Below, piece after piece: positions 7,649-15,707 of a stretch of DNA of 19,514 bases. The notes beneath the pieces were generated by a model that made no database searches, was not told the origin of the DNA, and worked only from the letters and a program-made list of their open reading frames with translations. This DNA comes from Spirochaetaceae bacterium (GTDB taxonomy: Bacteria; Spirochaetota; Spirochaetia; Treponematales; Breznakiellaceae). A program made the translations under genes and the position numbers. The number at the start of each line of letters is the position of its first letter. The stretch's first letter is position 1. The stretch lies in NCBI GenBank assembly GCA_031257135.1, contig JAIRPH010000049.1:1-19514 (forward strand). Reading direction: 5' to 3'.

Positions 7649-8406
7649 AGTTCCTCTGTTTTACCTTTTGTTTTCGCGTACCGTTCCCCTAAGTAGGCGG
7701 AAATCACCCGCTCATCGCTGGTAACGGTTGCAGGATCGCCTTCGGCGATTTTCTCGCCGTGATGCAGTACGATCACCCGGTGAGATAACGCCATGATAGC
7801 TTTCAATACGTGTTCGATAACTAAAATCGTGCGCCCCTCGCGGTTGAGCGCGGAAATAAGCTCCATAATAGACTCAATTTCCGTCAGATTGAGTCCCGCC
7901 ATAACCTCGTCAAGAAGCAGTACCTCCGGGTTCATCGCCAGCGCGCGAGCCAATTCAAGCCGTTTGCGTTCCGAAATGTTGAGGGTCTCTACCCCCAATT
8001 CCTCTTTGCCCTCCAAATGAACCTGAGACAGAATCGAGCGGGTTTTTTCACGGGCTTTTTTGGCGTCTTTGATGTTTTCCTTGCCGAAAAGCGCGCCTAT
8101 GGCGACGTTCTCCAGAACCGTCATGCCCGGAAAAGGCTTTACAATCTGAAAAGTGCGGGAAATGCCCCGCTCGGCGATTTGATAGGGCTTGAGTCCCGAA
8201 ATCTTTTCATCCCTGAAGAATATCGCTCCCCGGGTGAGCGGCAAAGTGCCGTTGATAAGGGACAGAAACGTCGTCTTTCCCGCGCCGTTCGGTCCGATAA
8301 TCCCCAGAATTTCGCCTTGGCGCGCCTCAAAATCAATATCCGTGACCGCCTTGAGCGCGCCGAAATGCTTGGTAACGCCCGCGCCCCGTAGAATGACGTC
8401 TTTCAT
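7627..8406 (-). CDS. livG: Liv-type ABC transporter ATP-binding protein LivG
   Basis: This is the partner ATPase of LivF, 259 residues from the ATG at 8406. That start overlaps the livM stop as ATGA; the frame is open further upstream, but there it only shadows livM. Walker A is GPNGAGKTT (38-46) and Walker B LLLDEVMAGLN carries the LivG-type tail. The ABC signature is unusual: TLNISERKRLELARALA instead of an LSGGQ or LSYGQ form. I recall LivG homologues with a degenerate signature before RKRLELARAL, so this may mark a subfamily rather than damage. The switch histidine is present in VIEHV. It sits between livM and livF in the importer cluster. Confidence 0.92.
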   Translation of the reverse strand: MKDVILRGAGVTKHFGALKAVTDIDFEARQGEILGIIGPNGAGKTTFLSLINGTLPLTRGAIFFRDEKISGLKPYQIAERGISRTFQIVKPFPGMTVLENVAIGALFGKENIKDAKKAREKTRSILSQVHLEGKEELGVETLNISERKRLELARALAMNPEVLLLDEVMAGLNLTEIESIMELISALNREGRTILVIEHVLKAIMALSHRVIVLHHGEKIAEGDPATVTSDERVISAYLGERYAKTKGKTEELCSKLKD

Positions 8407-9368
8407 CGATCCCCCGCCTTCCGCCGGAGTTTCTCCGCAATGACCCTGACAACGCCTTTCCAGCGTATCCGCAGGATGCCGTTGGGTATGCAGATAACCG
8501 CGAAAATGATAATCGTACCGAGAATACCCAGATGCAGAGTCATGTACTTTGACCAGACCAGCCGGGAAACGGCTTGCAGAAGAAACGCTCCCGCCACCGG
8601 ACCCATAACCGTCCCCATGCCGCCGACGATAATCATAACGAACATATTCGTTACCCAGAGAATGTCGAACACGGTTTTTGACTCGATGTAACTGAACCAG
8701 TAGGCGTACACCGCGCCGGTAAGACCGGTGAAAAACGCCGAAAGGCTCCACGCGATGATCTTGTATTTGGTGGTGTTAATGCCCATGACGTTAGCCGCCT
8801 CTTCGTTGGCGCGGATAGCCTTGAACGCATACCCTAAGCGGTTCACGTGCAGGCGCGAGACAAATAATATAATCGCGATAAGCAGAGCCAGCATGAAAAA
8901 ATAGAAAAAAGCGTTGGCGAAATACGGCGTTCCGGGCAGGCGGGGGATGCTGATGCCCTGAGTTCCGCCGGTGACATCCGACCAGATGTCCACGATCTGC
9001 CGCACCGCCAGCATCGCGCCGGTAGTTCCCAGAGCGAAGTATTGCCCCTTGAGCCGCAGGAGCAGAATCCCCAGTATAACCGCGGTAATCACCGAGATAA
9101 TCCCCGCGCACACAAAGGCGACGCCGAAGGGGATATGGGCTTTAGTCATAAGTATCGCCACGGTATACGCGCCCATGCCGAAAAACACCATGTTGCCGAA
9201 AGCCGCATAGCCCGTATAGCCTGCGATGATGTTAAGCGCGGAAGCGAGAATCGCGTACATGAAAATTTCCGTAAACTGGCGCACCAGAAAACCTGAGACC
9301 GTAAAAGGCAGGATCGCGATAAGTAACAATCCAAGAAGTCCGCATACAACGACGGCTTTGTTACGCAT
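8403..9368 (-). CDS. livM: Liv-type ABC transporter permease LivM
   Basis: This inner-membrane permease subunit of the importer has 321 residues with about eight to ten hydrophobic segments. GYTGYAAFGNMVFFGMGAYT matches the conserved LivM region, and YAFKAIRANEEAANVMGI is the cytoplasmic loop that contacts the ATPases. The ATG at 9368 shares one base with the livH stop (TGATG), with AAGG 8 bases upstream. Longer open sequence before this ATG is only livH in another frame. The end overlaps livG by 4 bp. Confidence 0.93.
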   Translation of the reverse strand: MRNKAVVVCGLLGLLLIAILPFTVSGFLVRQFTEIFMYAILASALNIIAGYTGYAAFGNMVFFGMGAYTVAILMTKAHIPFGVAFVCAGIISVITAVILGILLLRLKGQYFALGTTGAMLAVRQIVDIWSDVTGGTQGISIPRLPGTPYFANAFFYFFMLALLIAIILFVSRLHVNRLGYAFKAIRANEEAANVMGINTTKYKIIAWSLSAFFTGLTGAVYAYWFSYIESKTVFDILWVTNMFVMIIVGGMGTVMGPVAGAFLLQAVSRLVWSKYMTLHLGILGTIIIFAVICIPNGILRIRWKGVVRVIAEKLRRKAGDR

Positions 9369-10231
9369 CAGTAGAACCTTTTTCCTAGAAGCCCCTGAGG
9401 GCGGAACACCAGCACAGCGATAAAGAACACAAAGCCGATAAGCTCCTGTGCCGACGAGGGAAGAAAGACCGTACCCAACGTTTCCGCGAGGGCAAGGCAC
9501 ATCCCTCCCGCCAATGCGCCTGCGGTACTGCCTAATCCGCCCAGCACGGAAACCACAAAAGCCTTGTTGATAATATCTCCTCCGAAAAAGGGGTTCATGC
9601 TCGTGATAGGTAGCATGAGCGCGCCGGCCGCGCCGGCTAGAGCCGCGCTTACCGCGAAGGTAATGGCGTAGATGTTATCCACGTCAACCCCTACCGTGCG
9701 GGCGCCCTCGTAATTCAGGGCGGTGGCGTTGATGGCGATACCGATCCGGGTCTTCCGCATAAAAAGATAGAAGAGGATCGTGAGGATTATCGCCGCGGCG
9801 AAAATCCCGAAGCGCACCAGCGGAATCGTCACCGCGCCGTTCTCGAAAAGGGACGCCGACGAGTAGGACAGCTTCGCGCTTCGGAGGTCCGCCTTCCAGA
9901 TCAGCAGGCAGATATTGGCTATCAGGATTTGCAGTCCGAAGGTAAAGGTAAGCGTGATGAATGAGGGACCTCGGACAATCCGGTTAATCAGCAGACGCTG
10001 AATACCGTACGCCGCGCCGAAGAGGACAACCATAACAAGCGGCGCGGAAAGAAAGGGATCAAGCCCCCATGCGGCGAAGAGCGTAAAGGATATATACGCG
10101 CCCGCCATAATAAAAGAACCATGAGCAAGATTGACAATCCCCATAACCCCCCACACGAGGGAAAAGCCGATTCCTATCATCGCGTACACCGCGCCGAAAA
10201 GAATCCCGTTGATAACCGCCTGAACAATCAT
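9368..10231 (-). CDS. livH: Liv-type ABC transporter permease LivH
   Basis: This is the other permease subunit, 287 residues, nearly all hydrophobic. Typical LivH motifs are GFSLVWGVMGIVNLAHGSF near the N terminus, NYEGARTVGVDVD in the ATPase-docking loop and VVSVLGGLGSTAGALAGG near the C terminus. The ATG at 10231 is preceded by GAGGA at 6 bases and lies 10 bases after the gdhA stop, so the transporter is read on the same message as glutamate dehydrogenase. The in-frame sequence upstream of this ATG overlaps gdhA and is not protein-like. Confidence 0.93.
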   Translation of the reverse strand: MIVQAVINGILFGAVYAMIGIGFSLVWGVMGIVNLAHGSFIMAGAYISFTLFAAWGLDPFLSAPLVMVVLFGAAYGIQRLLINRIVRGPSFITLTFTFGLQILIANICLLIWKADLRSAKLSYSSASLFENGAVTIPLVRFGIFAAAIILTILFYLFMRKTRIGIAINATALNYEGARTVGVDVDNIYAITFAVSAALAGAAGALMLPITSMNPFFGGDIINKAFVVSVLGGLGSTAGALAGGMCLALAETLGTVFLPSSAQELIGFVFFIAVLVFRPQGLLGKRFY

Positions 10232-10241
10232 ATAGGGTCCT

Positions 10242-11498
10242 CTACGGGAATATGCCCCGGATATGCTTGGCTTGTACCAGCCGCTGAAGGGCGATGGCGT
10301 AAGCCGCGGTGCGGAAGGGTATTTTTTTCTCCTCCGCCATTTTGTATACCGCCTCAATCGCGTTGATCATGATGCGGTTGAGGTGGCTGTTGACGTTCTC
10401 CTCGTCCCAGGTAAGGGACTGAATGTTCTGGACCCACTCAAAATAAGAGACAATAACGCCGCCTGCGTTGGCGAGAACGTCGGGAACAACCTGTATGCCT
10501 CTGCTTTCCAGTATTTTGTCCGCCTCGACGGTGGTGGGTCCGTTTGCGCCTTCGACAATCAGCTTCGCGTTGATGCGTTCCGCGATGCCCGGGGTTATCT
10601 GATTCTGCATTGCCGCCGGCACTAAGACGTCCGCTTCCATGCAGAGCATTTCCTCGTTTGAGAGCCGTTTCAAGCCTTCGGCGTTGTAGGTTTTGAGCAG
10701 AGAGCCTCGCGTTGAAAGGTGTTTCAGGATGCCTTCAATGTCTAAGCCTTCGGGTTTGGCTATCGATCCGGAGACATCGCTTACGGCGATGATTTTCGCG
10801 CCTTCCCCGGCGATGAGCTTCGCCGCGATGCCTCCGACGTTGCCCAATCCCTGCACGACGACGGTTTTCCCCGCCAGCGTTTCGTTCCGCTTTTTGAGGA
10901 ATTCCCGGACATTGATCATCACTCCTCGGCCGGTGGCTTCGAGGCGTCCTACCGAGCCGCCGATGTCCAGAGGCTTGCCGGTAACGACGCCGGGTACGGC
11001 GTAGCCTTTCATCATGCTGTAGGGGTCCATGAGCCAGCCCATGACTTCGCCGTTGGTATTGACGTCCGGGGCAGGTATGTCCCGTTCCGGACCGATAAGG
11101 GGAAGAATCATGGCGGTATAGCGGCGGGTAAGCCGTTCCAGTTCGCCGTGAGACAGCTTGGAAGGATCCACTTTTACCGCGCCCTTCGCGCCGCCGTAAG
11201 GGATACCCACCACGGCGCATTTGAAGGTCATCCATGCGGCTAAGGCTTTCACCTCGTCGAGGTCAACGTCCTGATGGTAGCGGATGCCTCCCTTGCAGGG
11301 TCCCCGGGACGAAGAATGTTGCACCCGATAGCCTTCAAAAATATGCACGCTTCCGTCGTCCATCCGCACCGGGAAAGAAACCTTCAGTTCCCGTTCAGGA
11401 TACTTGATGCCTGCATAGTCGTTTTCCGACAAGCCCAAAATATCGGCGGCTCTGGTAATAGTCGCCAATACGTCGTCATAAGGATTATATGTACTCAT
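10242..11498 (-). CDS. gdhA: Glutamate dehydrogenase (Glu/Leu/Phe/Val family)
   Basis: The enzyme interconverts glutamate with 2-oxoglutarate and ammonia using NAD(P). The 418-residue size fits the hexameric family. Substrate-site lysines are seen in GPCKGGIRYH (K69), MTFKCAVVGIPYGG (K93) and GGAKGAV (K105), with the catalytic aspartate in PAPDVNT (D145). The Rossmann motif is GLGNVG (217-222). The ATG at 11498 overlaps the pyrD stop as ATGA. Family members acting on leucine or phenylalanine are usually shorter, so glutamate is the best call; whether NAD or NADP is used is not clear. Placement between pyrD and a Liv-type importer suggests a role in handling amino nitrogen from that pathway. 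Confidence 0.95.
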   Translation of the reverse strand: MSTYNPYDDVLATITRAADILGLSENDYAGIKYPERELKVSFPVRMDDGSVHIFEGYRVQHSSSRGPCKGGIRYHQDVDLDEVKALAAWMTFKCAVVGIPYGGAKGAVKVDPSKLSHGELERLTRRYTAMILPLIGPERDIPAPDVNTNGEVMGWLMDPYSMMKGYAVPGVVTGKPLDIGGSVGRLEATGRGVMINVREFLKKRNETLAGKTVVVQGLGNVGGIAAKLIAGEGAKIIAVSDVSGSIAKPEGLDIEGILKHLSTRGSLLKTYNAEGLKRLSNEEMLCMEADVLVPAAMQNQITPGIAERINAKLIVEGANGPTTVEADKILESRGIQVVPDVLANAGGVIVSYFEWVQNIQSLTWDEENVNSHLNRIMINAIEAVYKMAEEKKIPFRTAAYAIALQRLVQAKHIRGIFP

Positions 11499-12397
11499 AC
11501 GATTCCTCGTACCTCCTCGAGAGTTATGTTCTGAGAATCAAGCCAGCTCTGCATCCCGTCCAGAATGTCTAAGGATATTGAAGGCTTGATAAAATTAGCC
11601 GCGCCGATCTGAACCAGATCCGCGCCGGCCATGATGAATTCTATCGCATCCTGCCACGTTGCAACGCCTCCTATGCCCATTACCGGAATTGCAACGGCTT
11701 TTGCAACCTGATGAACCATACGCAACGCGATAGGCTTGATAGCCGGACCGGAGAGTCCCGCGTAGACGTTGTCGAATACCGGACGGCGTCCGCCGATGTC
11801 CACCGCCATAGCAAGAAACGTGTTGGTTAGAGAGACGCCGTCAGCCCCTTCTTCCTCGCAGACCCGAGCCAACGCGACGATGTCCTCAGCGTTAGGCGAA
11901 AGTTTTACCGTCAAGACGTGTTTAGTTACCGCCCGGACCTTGCGGACAACCTCCCGGGCGGTTTCGGCTTTGATTCCGAAGTTCATGCCGCCGGACTTCA
12001 CGTTTGGACAGGAGATGTTGAGTTCCAAAAGGTCAATATCCGCGGCGTTGAGCAGATCAGCCCCTTCAAGATAGTCTTCGATGGAGTGTCCCCCGAGGTT
12101 GACGACGACTTTTACCCCCAAAGCCTTCATATTGGGGAGTTCCCTGCTGATAAAGGCTTCAACTCCGGGATTTTCCAGACCGACGCTGTTCATAATCCCT
12201 GCGGGGGTCTCCCAGATTCGGACGCCGGTATTCCCCGCGCGAGGACGTAGGGTGAGTCCCTTTGAACAGACGCCTCCCAGCCTGCCGATCTCGAAAAGTC
12301 CGGCGTATTCCCCGCCGAACCCGCAGGTTCCTGACGCCAAAACCAGAGGGTTTTTGAAGATAACCCCGGCGAAATTGGTTTCAAGAGCTGTTTTCAT
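11495..12397 (-). CDS. pyrD: Dihydroorotate dehydrogenase, class 1B catalytic subunit
   Basis: PyrD interconverts dihydroorotate and orotate with FMN. The 300-residue protein has the class 1 active-site cysteine in LELNISCPNVKSGG (C130), substrate loop MNSVGLENPG (69-78), FMN lysines near K46 and K165 and the phosphate-binding GIGGVA (241-246). Class 1B enzymes pair with PyrK and use NAD, and pyrK is immediately upstream with a 4-bp ATGA overlap. GAGG lies about 10 bases before the ATG. The NAD-linked form is reversible, so this could run in the biosynthetic or the degradative direction. Confidence 0.95.
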   Translation of the reverse strand: MKTALETNFAGVIFKNPLVLASGTCGFGGEYAGLFEIGRLGGVCSKGLTLRPRAGNTGVRIWETPAGIMNSVGLENPGVEAFISRELPNMKALGVKVVVNLGGHSIEDYLEGADLLNAADIDLLELNISCPNVKSGGMNFGIKAETAREVVRKVRAVTKHVLTVKLSPNAEDIVALARVCEEEGADGVSLTNTFLAMAVDIGGRRPVFDNVYAGLSGPAIKPIALRMVHQVAKAVAIPVMGIGGVATWQDAIEFIMAGADLVQIGAANFIKPSISLDILDGMQSWLDSQNITLEEVRGIV

Positions 12398-13089
12398 AGA
12401 CCAAAAACCTCTTCCGCGGGGAATACGGGACCGTCTTTGCAGATTTTTTTGTTTCCGCCGCCGACCGGACGGCTACAAACGAAGCAGGCTCCTACTCCGC
12501 AAGCCATACGGCTTTCCAGCGATACATATACCTTAGCGGCGGCTCCGGTTTTTTTGCATTTTTCGTAGAGCGTTTTCATCATTATCTCCGGACCGCAGGC
12601 GAGAATGGCGTCGTACTGCGTCGGGTCGATATCGTCAGTGATAAAGCCTCCGGAATTGACGACAACCCGATCCGCCGCGGCTTCGTAGGCTTGGACCAGA
12701 AAAGGCGCGTCCCTGAAACCGAGAAACACATCCGCGTTTTTTATCCGCCGAGCCGCAAGGTAGAGCGGGGCGATTCCGGCTCCGCCTCCTACCAGGGCTG
12801 TTTTTCCCGGGACTCCGGGAAAGCCTCTGCCTTGAGGACCTACAAGTCCGAGAGCGTCTCCGGGCTTGAGGCGGGCGAACATCCCGGTGCCTTGTCCTAC
12901 CGTTCTATACAGGAAGCTGGTCTTTCCGGCGTCGGCGTCAAAGACGCTGATAGGACGGGAAAGAACCGGATAGACGCCCCAAGCCCGAAGCATATAGAAT
13001 TGACCAGCCTGAGCGTCCCTGGAACAATCAGTTTCCATAAGGTAGAAATTTTCGGATAAAGGTTTGTTAGAAAGAACCGTACATTCCAT
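12394..13089 (-). CDS. pyrK: Dihydroorotate dehydrogenase electron-transfer subunit PyrK
   Basis: PyrK carries FAD and a 2Fe-2S cluster and moves electrons between PyrD and NAD. The 231 residues show the FAD motif RPIS (45-48), the NAD-side GGGAGIAP (101-108) and ACGPE (164-168), and four cluster cysteines at 197, 202, 205 and 217 (MACGVGACFVC then ICKDGPVF). These make it a complete PyrK. The ATG at 13089 overlaps the pyrC stop by one base (TAATG) with AAGGA 8 bases upstream. Confidence 0.94.
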   Translation of the reverse strand: MECTVLSNKPLSENFYLMETDCSRDAQAGQFYMLRAWGVYPVLSRPISVFDADAGKTSFLYRTVGQGTGMFARLKPGDALGLVGPQGRGFPGVPGKTALVGGGAGIAPLYLAARRIKNADVFLGFRDAPFLVQAYEAAADRVVVNSGGFITDDIDPTQYDAILACGPEIMMKTLYEKCKKTGAAAKVYVSLESRMACGVGACFVCSRPVGGGNKKICKDGPVFPAEEVFGL

Positions 13090-14366
13090 TAGGTTATTCC
13101 TTCATCGCGGTAGACTATCGTACCGCCGCAGATGGTGTAATATATCTTACCATTAAGCGTCTGCCCTGTAAAGGGCGAATTTGACGATTTGGATGCAAAG
13201 TCCGAGACCGTCCAGGTTTGCCGCTCGTCGAAGATGGCGATGTCCGCGGGACCTCCTTCCGCCAAGAAACCCGCGGGGAAACCGTAGAGACCTGCCGGGG
13301 CAAGCGTCATTTTGCGGATCAGGTCTTGCAGGGTGAGATGACCTTTGCGTACGAGGTTGGTGATGCCCAGCGCGAGGGCGGTTTCCAAGCCGATCATGCC
13401 GCTGGGCGCTTCCGGGATGGGGCGGTTTTTCTCTTCGGCAGTGTGGGGAGCGTGATCGGTGGCTATCATGTCGATAGTTCCGTCTTTGAGTCCTGCAATA
13501 ATCGCATACCGGTCTTTTTCGGCGCGGAGAGGCGGATTCACTTTGGCTAAGGTCCCGTGCTGTAAAACCGCCTCTTCAGTGAGAGAAAAATGCTGAGGCG
13601 TCGCCTCCGCAGTTATCCGCGCGCCCAGCTCTTTTACAAGCCGCACGACCGCGACGGATTCGGCGCAACTTATGTGCTGGATATGGACCTTCGCGCCGGA
13701 AGCGAGGGCGAGCATACAGTCTCGGGCTACCATCGCGCTCTCCGAAACCGCAGGCGCGCCGGTAAACCCGAGTCTTCTGGAAACCGCGCCGTCGTTTACG
13801 CCCTGAACACCGATGAGGCGCGTATCTTCTTCATGCAGGCTTATCGGCGCGTCAGCCTCCTTTGCCGCGAGCATCGCCTTGAGCAGAAACGCCCCGTCCA
13901 GTAGAGGCGCGCCGTCGTCGCTAAAGCCCACCGCGCCCATTTTTTTGAACTCCGCCATATCGGTATGTTCCGCGCCGCCGAAGCCCTTGCTTACCGCGGC
14001 AACGGTCTTTACATGAATAGACGCCTTTTCCGCCTTTTTCAGAACTTCCGCTAAGGTTTCGCGGGTGTCAGACACCGGCTTAGTATTCGCCATGCAGACC
14101 ACCGTGGTAAAACCGCCTCGTACGGCCGCGGCGACGCCGGTCTGCATATCCTCTTTGTGGGTGAAGCCGGGGTCCCGGAAATGCGCGTGAACGTCGATTA
14201 AGCCCGGGACGACGACCTTGCCTCGAGCGTCAATCACCGTTTGGTACGCGCCGTCTGAGTGGAATTTGCCGATGTATTTGATCCGATTGCCGTCAATCAC
14301 TACATCCCGGAACTCGTCGATCCCGCTTTTGGGATCGATCAGTCTGCCGCCGATAATCAAAATCAT
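13089..14366 (-). CDS. pyrC: Dihydroorotase, class I
   Basis: The enzyme interconverts N-carbamoyl-aspartate and dihydroorotate using zinc. Its 425 residues match the long class I form. Metal and substrate motifs are DVHAHFRDPG (H60, H62, R64), MANTKP (N94), FSDDG (D151), SLHEED (H178), HIQHIS (H231) and the catalytic TDHAPH (D304). The HFRDPG motif argues for dihydroorotase and against allantoinase or dihydropyrimidinase, its nearest relatives. The ATG at 14366 overlaps the upstream hydrolase stop (ATGA), with GAGGAG 11 bases before it. No pyrB is adjacent, so the usual biosynthetic partner is missing here. Confidence 0.93.
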   Translation of the reverse strand: MILIIGGRLIDPKSGIDEFRDVVIDGNRIKYIGKFHSDGAYQTVIDARGKVVVPGLIDVHAHFRDPGFTHKEDMQTGVAAAVRGGFTTVVCMANTKPVSDTRETLAEVLKKAEKASIHVKTVAAVSKGFGGAEHTDMAEFKKMGAVGFSDDGAPLLDGAFLLKAMLAAKEADAPISLHEEDTRLIGVQGVNDGAVSRRLGFTGAPAVSESAMVARDCMLALASGAKVHIQHISCAESVAVVRLVKELGARITAEATPQHFSLTEEAVLQHGTLAKVNPPLRAEKDRYAIIAGLKDGTIDMIATDHAPHTAEEKNRPIPEAPSGMIGLETALALGITNLVRKGHLTLQDLIRKMTLAPAGLYGFPAGFLAEGGPADIAIFDERQTWTVSDFASKSSNSPFTGQTLNGKIYYTICGGTIVYRDEGIT

Positions 14367-15586
14367 AGCTCGTTACACTCCTCGCATAGGTACGAATACA
14401 ATACTCCGGCTCCTTCGCAGATGTGTTCTATACTGGCGTACTCATTTTTGTTGTGACTCACCCCGTCCCGACAGGGGATAAAAATAAGCGCGGTATCGCA
14501 GAGTTTTGCAAACTGCATAGCGTCATGTCCTGCGCCGCTTATCATCCTGAGACGGCTTATCCCGAGGCTGGAAACAATCTTGTCCATCTTTTCCAGCATA
14601 GCAAGGCTCAAACTAACCGGCGGCTGATCGGATATGTTTTCTTTCAGAAAGCCGATGCCCCGCCGCTGGGAAATGGATTTCCCCGCTTCCTTGATGCGCC
14701 GTTCCATCTCGTCAAGACTTGCGGTTTCAACGCCCCGGATGTCAACTTGGAGCCGCGCTTCTCCGGGGATGACGTTGATCGCGTTAGGACTGACGCTCAG
14801 GGTCCCCACGGTAGCTACCGAATTCCGCGGGGATTCGTCGCGCCCTATCCGCTCGATTTCTAAGATGAGTTCCGCCGCGGCGCAGAGCGCGTCATGACGC
14901 ATAGTCATCGGCGTCGCGCCGGAGTGTTCAGCCTTGCCCTGAAGATACAAATTGAATCTACGCGGACCGGCGATGGCGGATACTATCCCGATATGCTGTC
15001 CGCGATCCTGCAATATTCTGCCTTGCTCGATGTGGAGTTCCAGATACCTGCGGACTCCTTTGATAGGCTCAGGGTTGAGGGTAAACCTTTTTTCCGCGAA
15101 AATCTCCCCCAAGGTTCCGCCGTCCCGTCCCGCGCGTGCGGACAAACCTTCGTCCCGATGCCCGCCGGTTACGAGACTCGATCCCAGCGTGCTGATCCCG
15201 AAACCGCTTGATTCCTCGCACCGGAATGCACCTATCCGCGCCGGAATAAGCCGGCCGTCCCGCTTAAGCCAGCGCATGACCAAAAGTCCCGCAAGAATCC
15301 CCGCTACGCCGTCATATCTGCCTCCATCCACCACCGAATCCAGATGAGAACCGATAAGATAATAATCCTCGCCTTCCTTGGTATTGGACAAAAAGGTATT
15401 TCCCGCCTGATCGTGCAGAACTTCAAGCCCTAATTCTTCTCCCATGAGGGCAAAAAGCGCGTGCATCTCGTCTTCTTCCCTGCTGTAACCCAGACGGGTA
15501 ACGCCCCCTGAGTCCGCCGCGCCTATGTCGTAGAATCTGCTGAAAGCGGTCTCCAGATACCGAATGTCTTCAATCGAGTATAGCAT
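14363..15586 (-). CDS. N-carbamoyl-amino-acid hydrolase / ureidopropionase family (M20)
   Basis: This is a 407-residue member of the hydantoinase/carbamoylase (amidase) branch of peptidase family M20. Members use two metals to split N-carbamoyl-amino acids, allantoate or ureidopropionate into the amino compound, ammonia and CO2. Metal ligands are visible as H81 (GSHLDSVVDGG), D92 (RYDGVAG), E125 (CEESSGFG), H185 (ELHIEQG) and H378 (GVSHNKNEY). SGAGHDAMQ (350-358) and AEHSGATPM (219-227) are family signatures. It is first in the ten-gene block: the ATG at 15586 has GGGGGAG 7 bases upstream, and a promoter lies just beyond. The pyrC-pyrK-pyrD neighbours suggest N-carbamoyl-aspartate as substrate, an inference from context. 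Allantoate or other ureido acids remain possible. Confidence 0.88.
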   Translation of the reverse strand: MLYSIEDIRYLETAFSRFYDIGAADSGGVTRLGYSREEDEMHALFALMGEELGLEVLHDQAGNTFLSNTKEGEDYYLIGSHLDSVVDGGRYDGVAGILAGLLVMRWLKRDGRLIPARIGAFRCEESSGFGISTLGSSLVTGGHRDEGLSARAGRDGGTLGEIFAEKRFTLNPEPIKGVRRYLELHIEQGRILQDRGQHIGIVSAIAGPRRFNLYLQGKAEHSGATPMTMRHDALCAAAELILEIERIGRDESPRNSVATVGTLSVSPNAINVIPGEARLQVDIRGVETASLDEMERRIKEAGKSISQRRGIGFLKENISDQPPVSLSLAMLEKMDKIVSSLGISRLRMISGAGHDAMQFAKLCDTALIFIPCRDGVSHNKNEYASIEHICEGAGVLYSYLCEECNEL

Positions 15587-15627
15587 GATAACACTCCCCC
15601 AAAACGCCTATAACCTGAGAAAAAAAT

Positions 15628-15656
15628 AGTATGACACGGTTTCGGAATTATGTCAA
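15628..15656 (-). promoter_or_regulatory. Sigma70-like promoter for the carbamoyl hydrolase-pyr-gdh-liv block
   Basis: On the minus strand a perfect -35 TTGACA (15656-15651) is followed after exactly 17 bases by CATACT (15633-15628), a 4 of 6 match to the -10 consensus. The -10 is 41 bases upstream of the ATG at 15586, leaving a short leader with the ribosome site. The -35 is part of a GACATAATTC direct repeat, which may therefore affect its control. Confidence 0.6.
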
Positions 15657-15686
15657 AGAATACCCTATTTATTTGCGAATTATGTC
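15645..15686. repeat. Pair of 10-bp direct repeats over the -35 region
   Basis: GAATTATGTC occurs at 15645-15654 and again at 15677-15686, with starts 32 bp apart, which is about three helical turns. The first copy covers the -35 box of the promoter at 15628-15656. They could be binding sites for a regulator. Alternatively they belong to the short repeats around the adjacent transposase gene, since the second copy runs directly into the TGACACCGC element. Confidence 0.5.
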
Positions 15687-15687
15687 T

Positions 15688-15707
15688 GACACCGCTATAT
15701 CGGCGTC
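15688..15707. repeat. REP-like imperfect hairpin at the 3' end of the transposase gene
   Basis: GACACCG (15688-15694) and CGGCGTC (15701-15707) pair around CTATAT with one mismatch. The GACACCGC core is identical to one on the other side of the transposase gene (16283-16290), in the same orientation. The transposase stop codon (15695-15697) lies inside this element. Similarity to REP sequences is by position and structure only. Confidence 0.45.

Noticed and set aside
8407..8751. 115-residue N-terminal extension of LivG
   Set aside because: The extension is in another frame of livM, is not protein-like, and the ATG at 8406 forms a standard ATGA overlap.
5722..10231. Urea (Urt) transporter
   Set aside because: Liv and Urt systems are related, but no urease genes are nearby and LivF/LivG lack anything I can recognise as Urt-specific; kept as an open ligand question.
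13089..14366. Allantoinase or dihydropyrimidinase instead of dihydroorotase
   Set aside because: The HFRDPG and MANTKP motifs are those of dihydroorotase, and PyrK/PyrD are adjacent.
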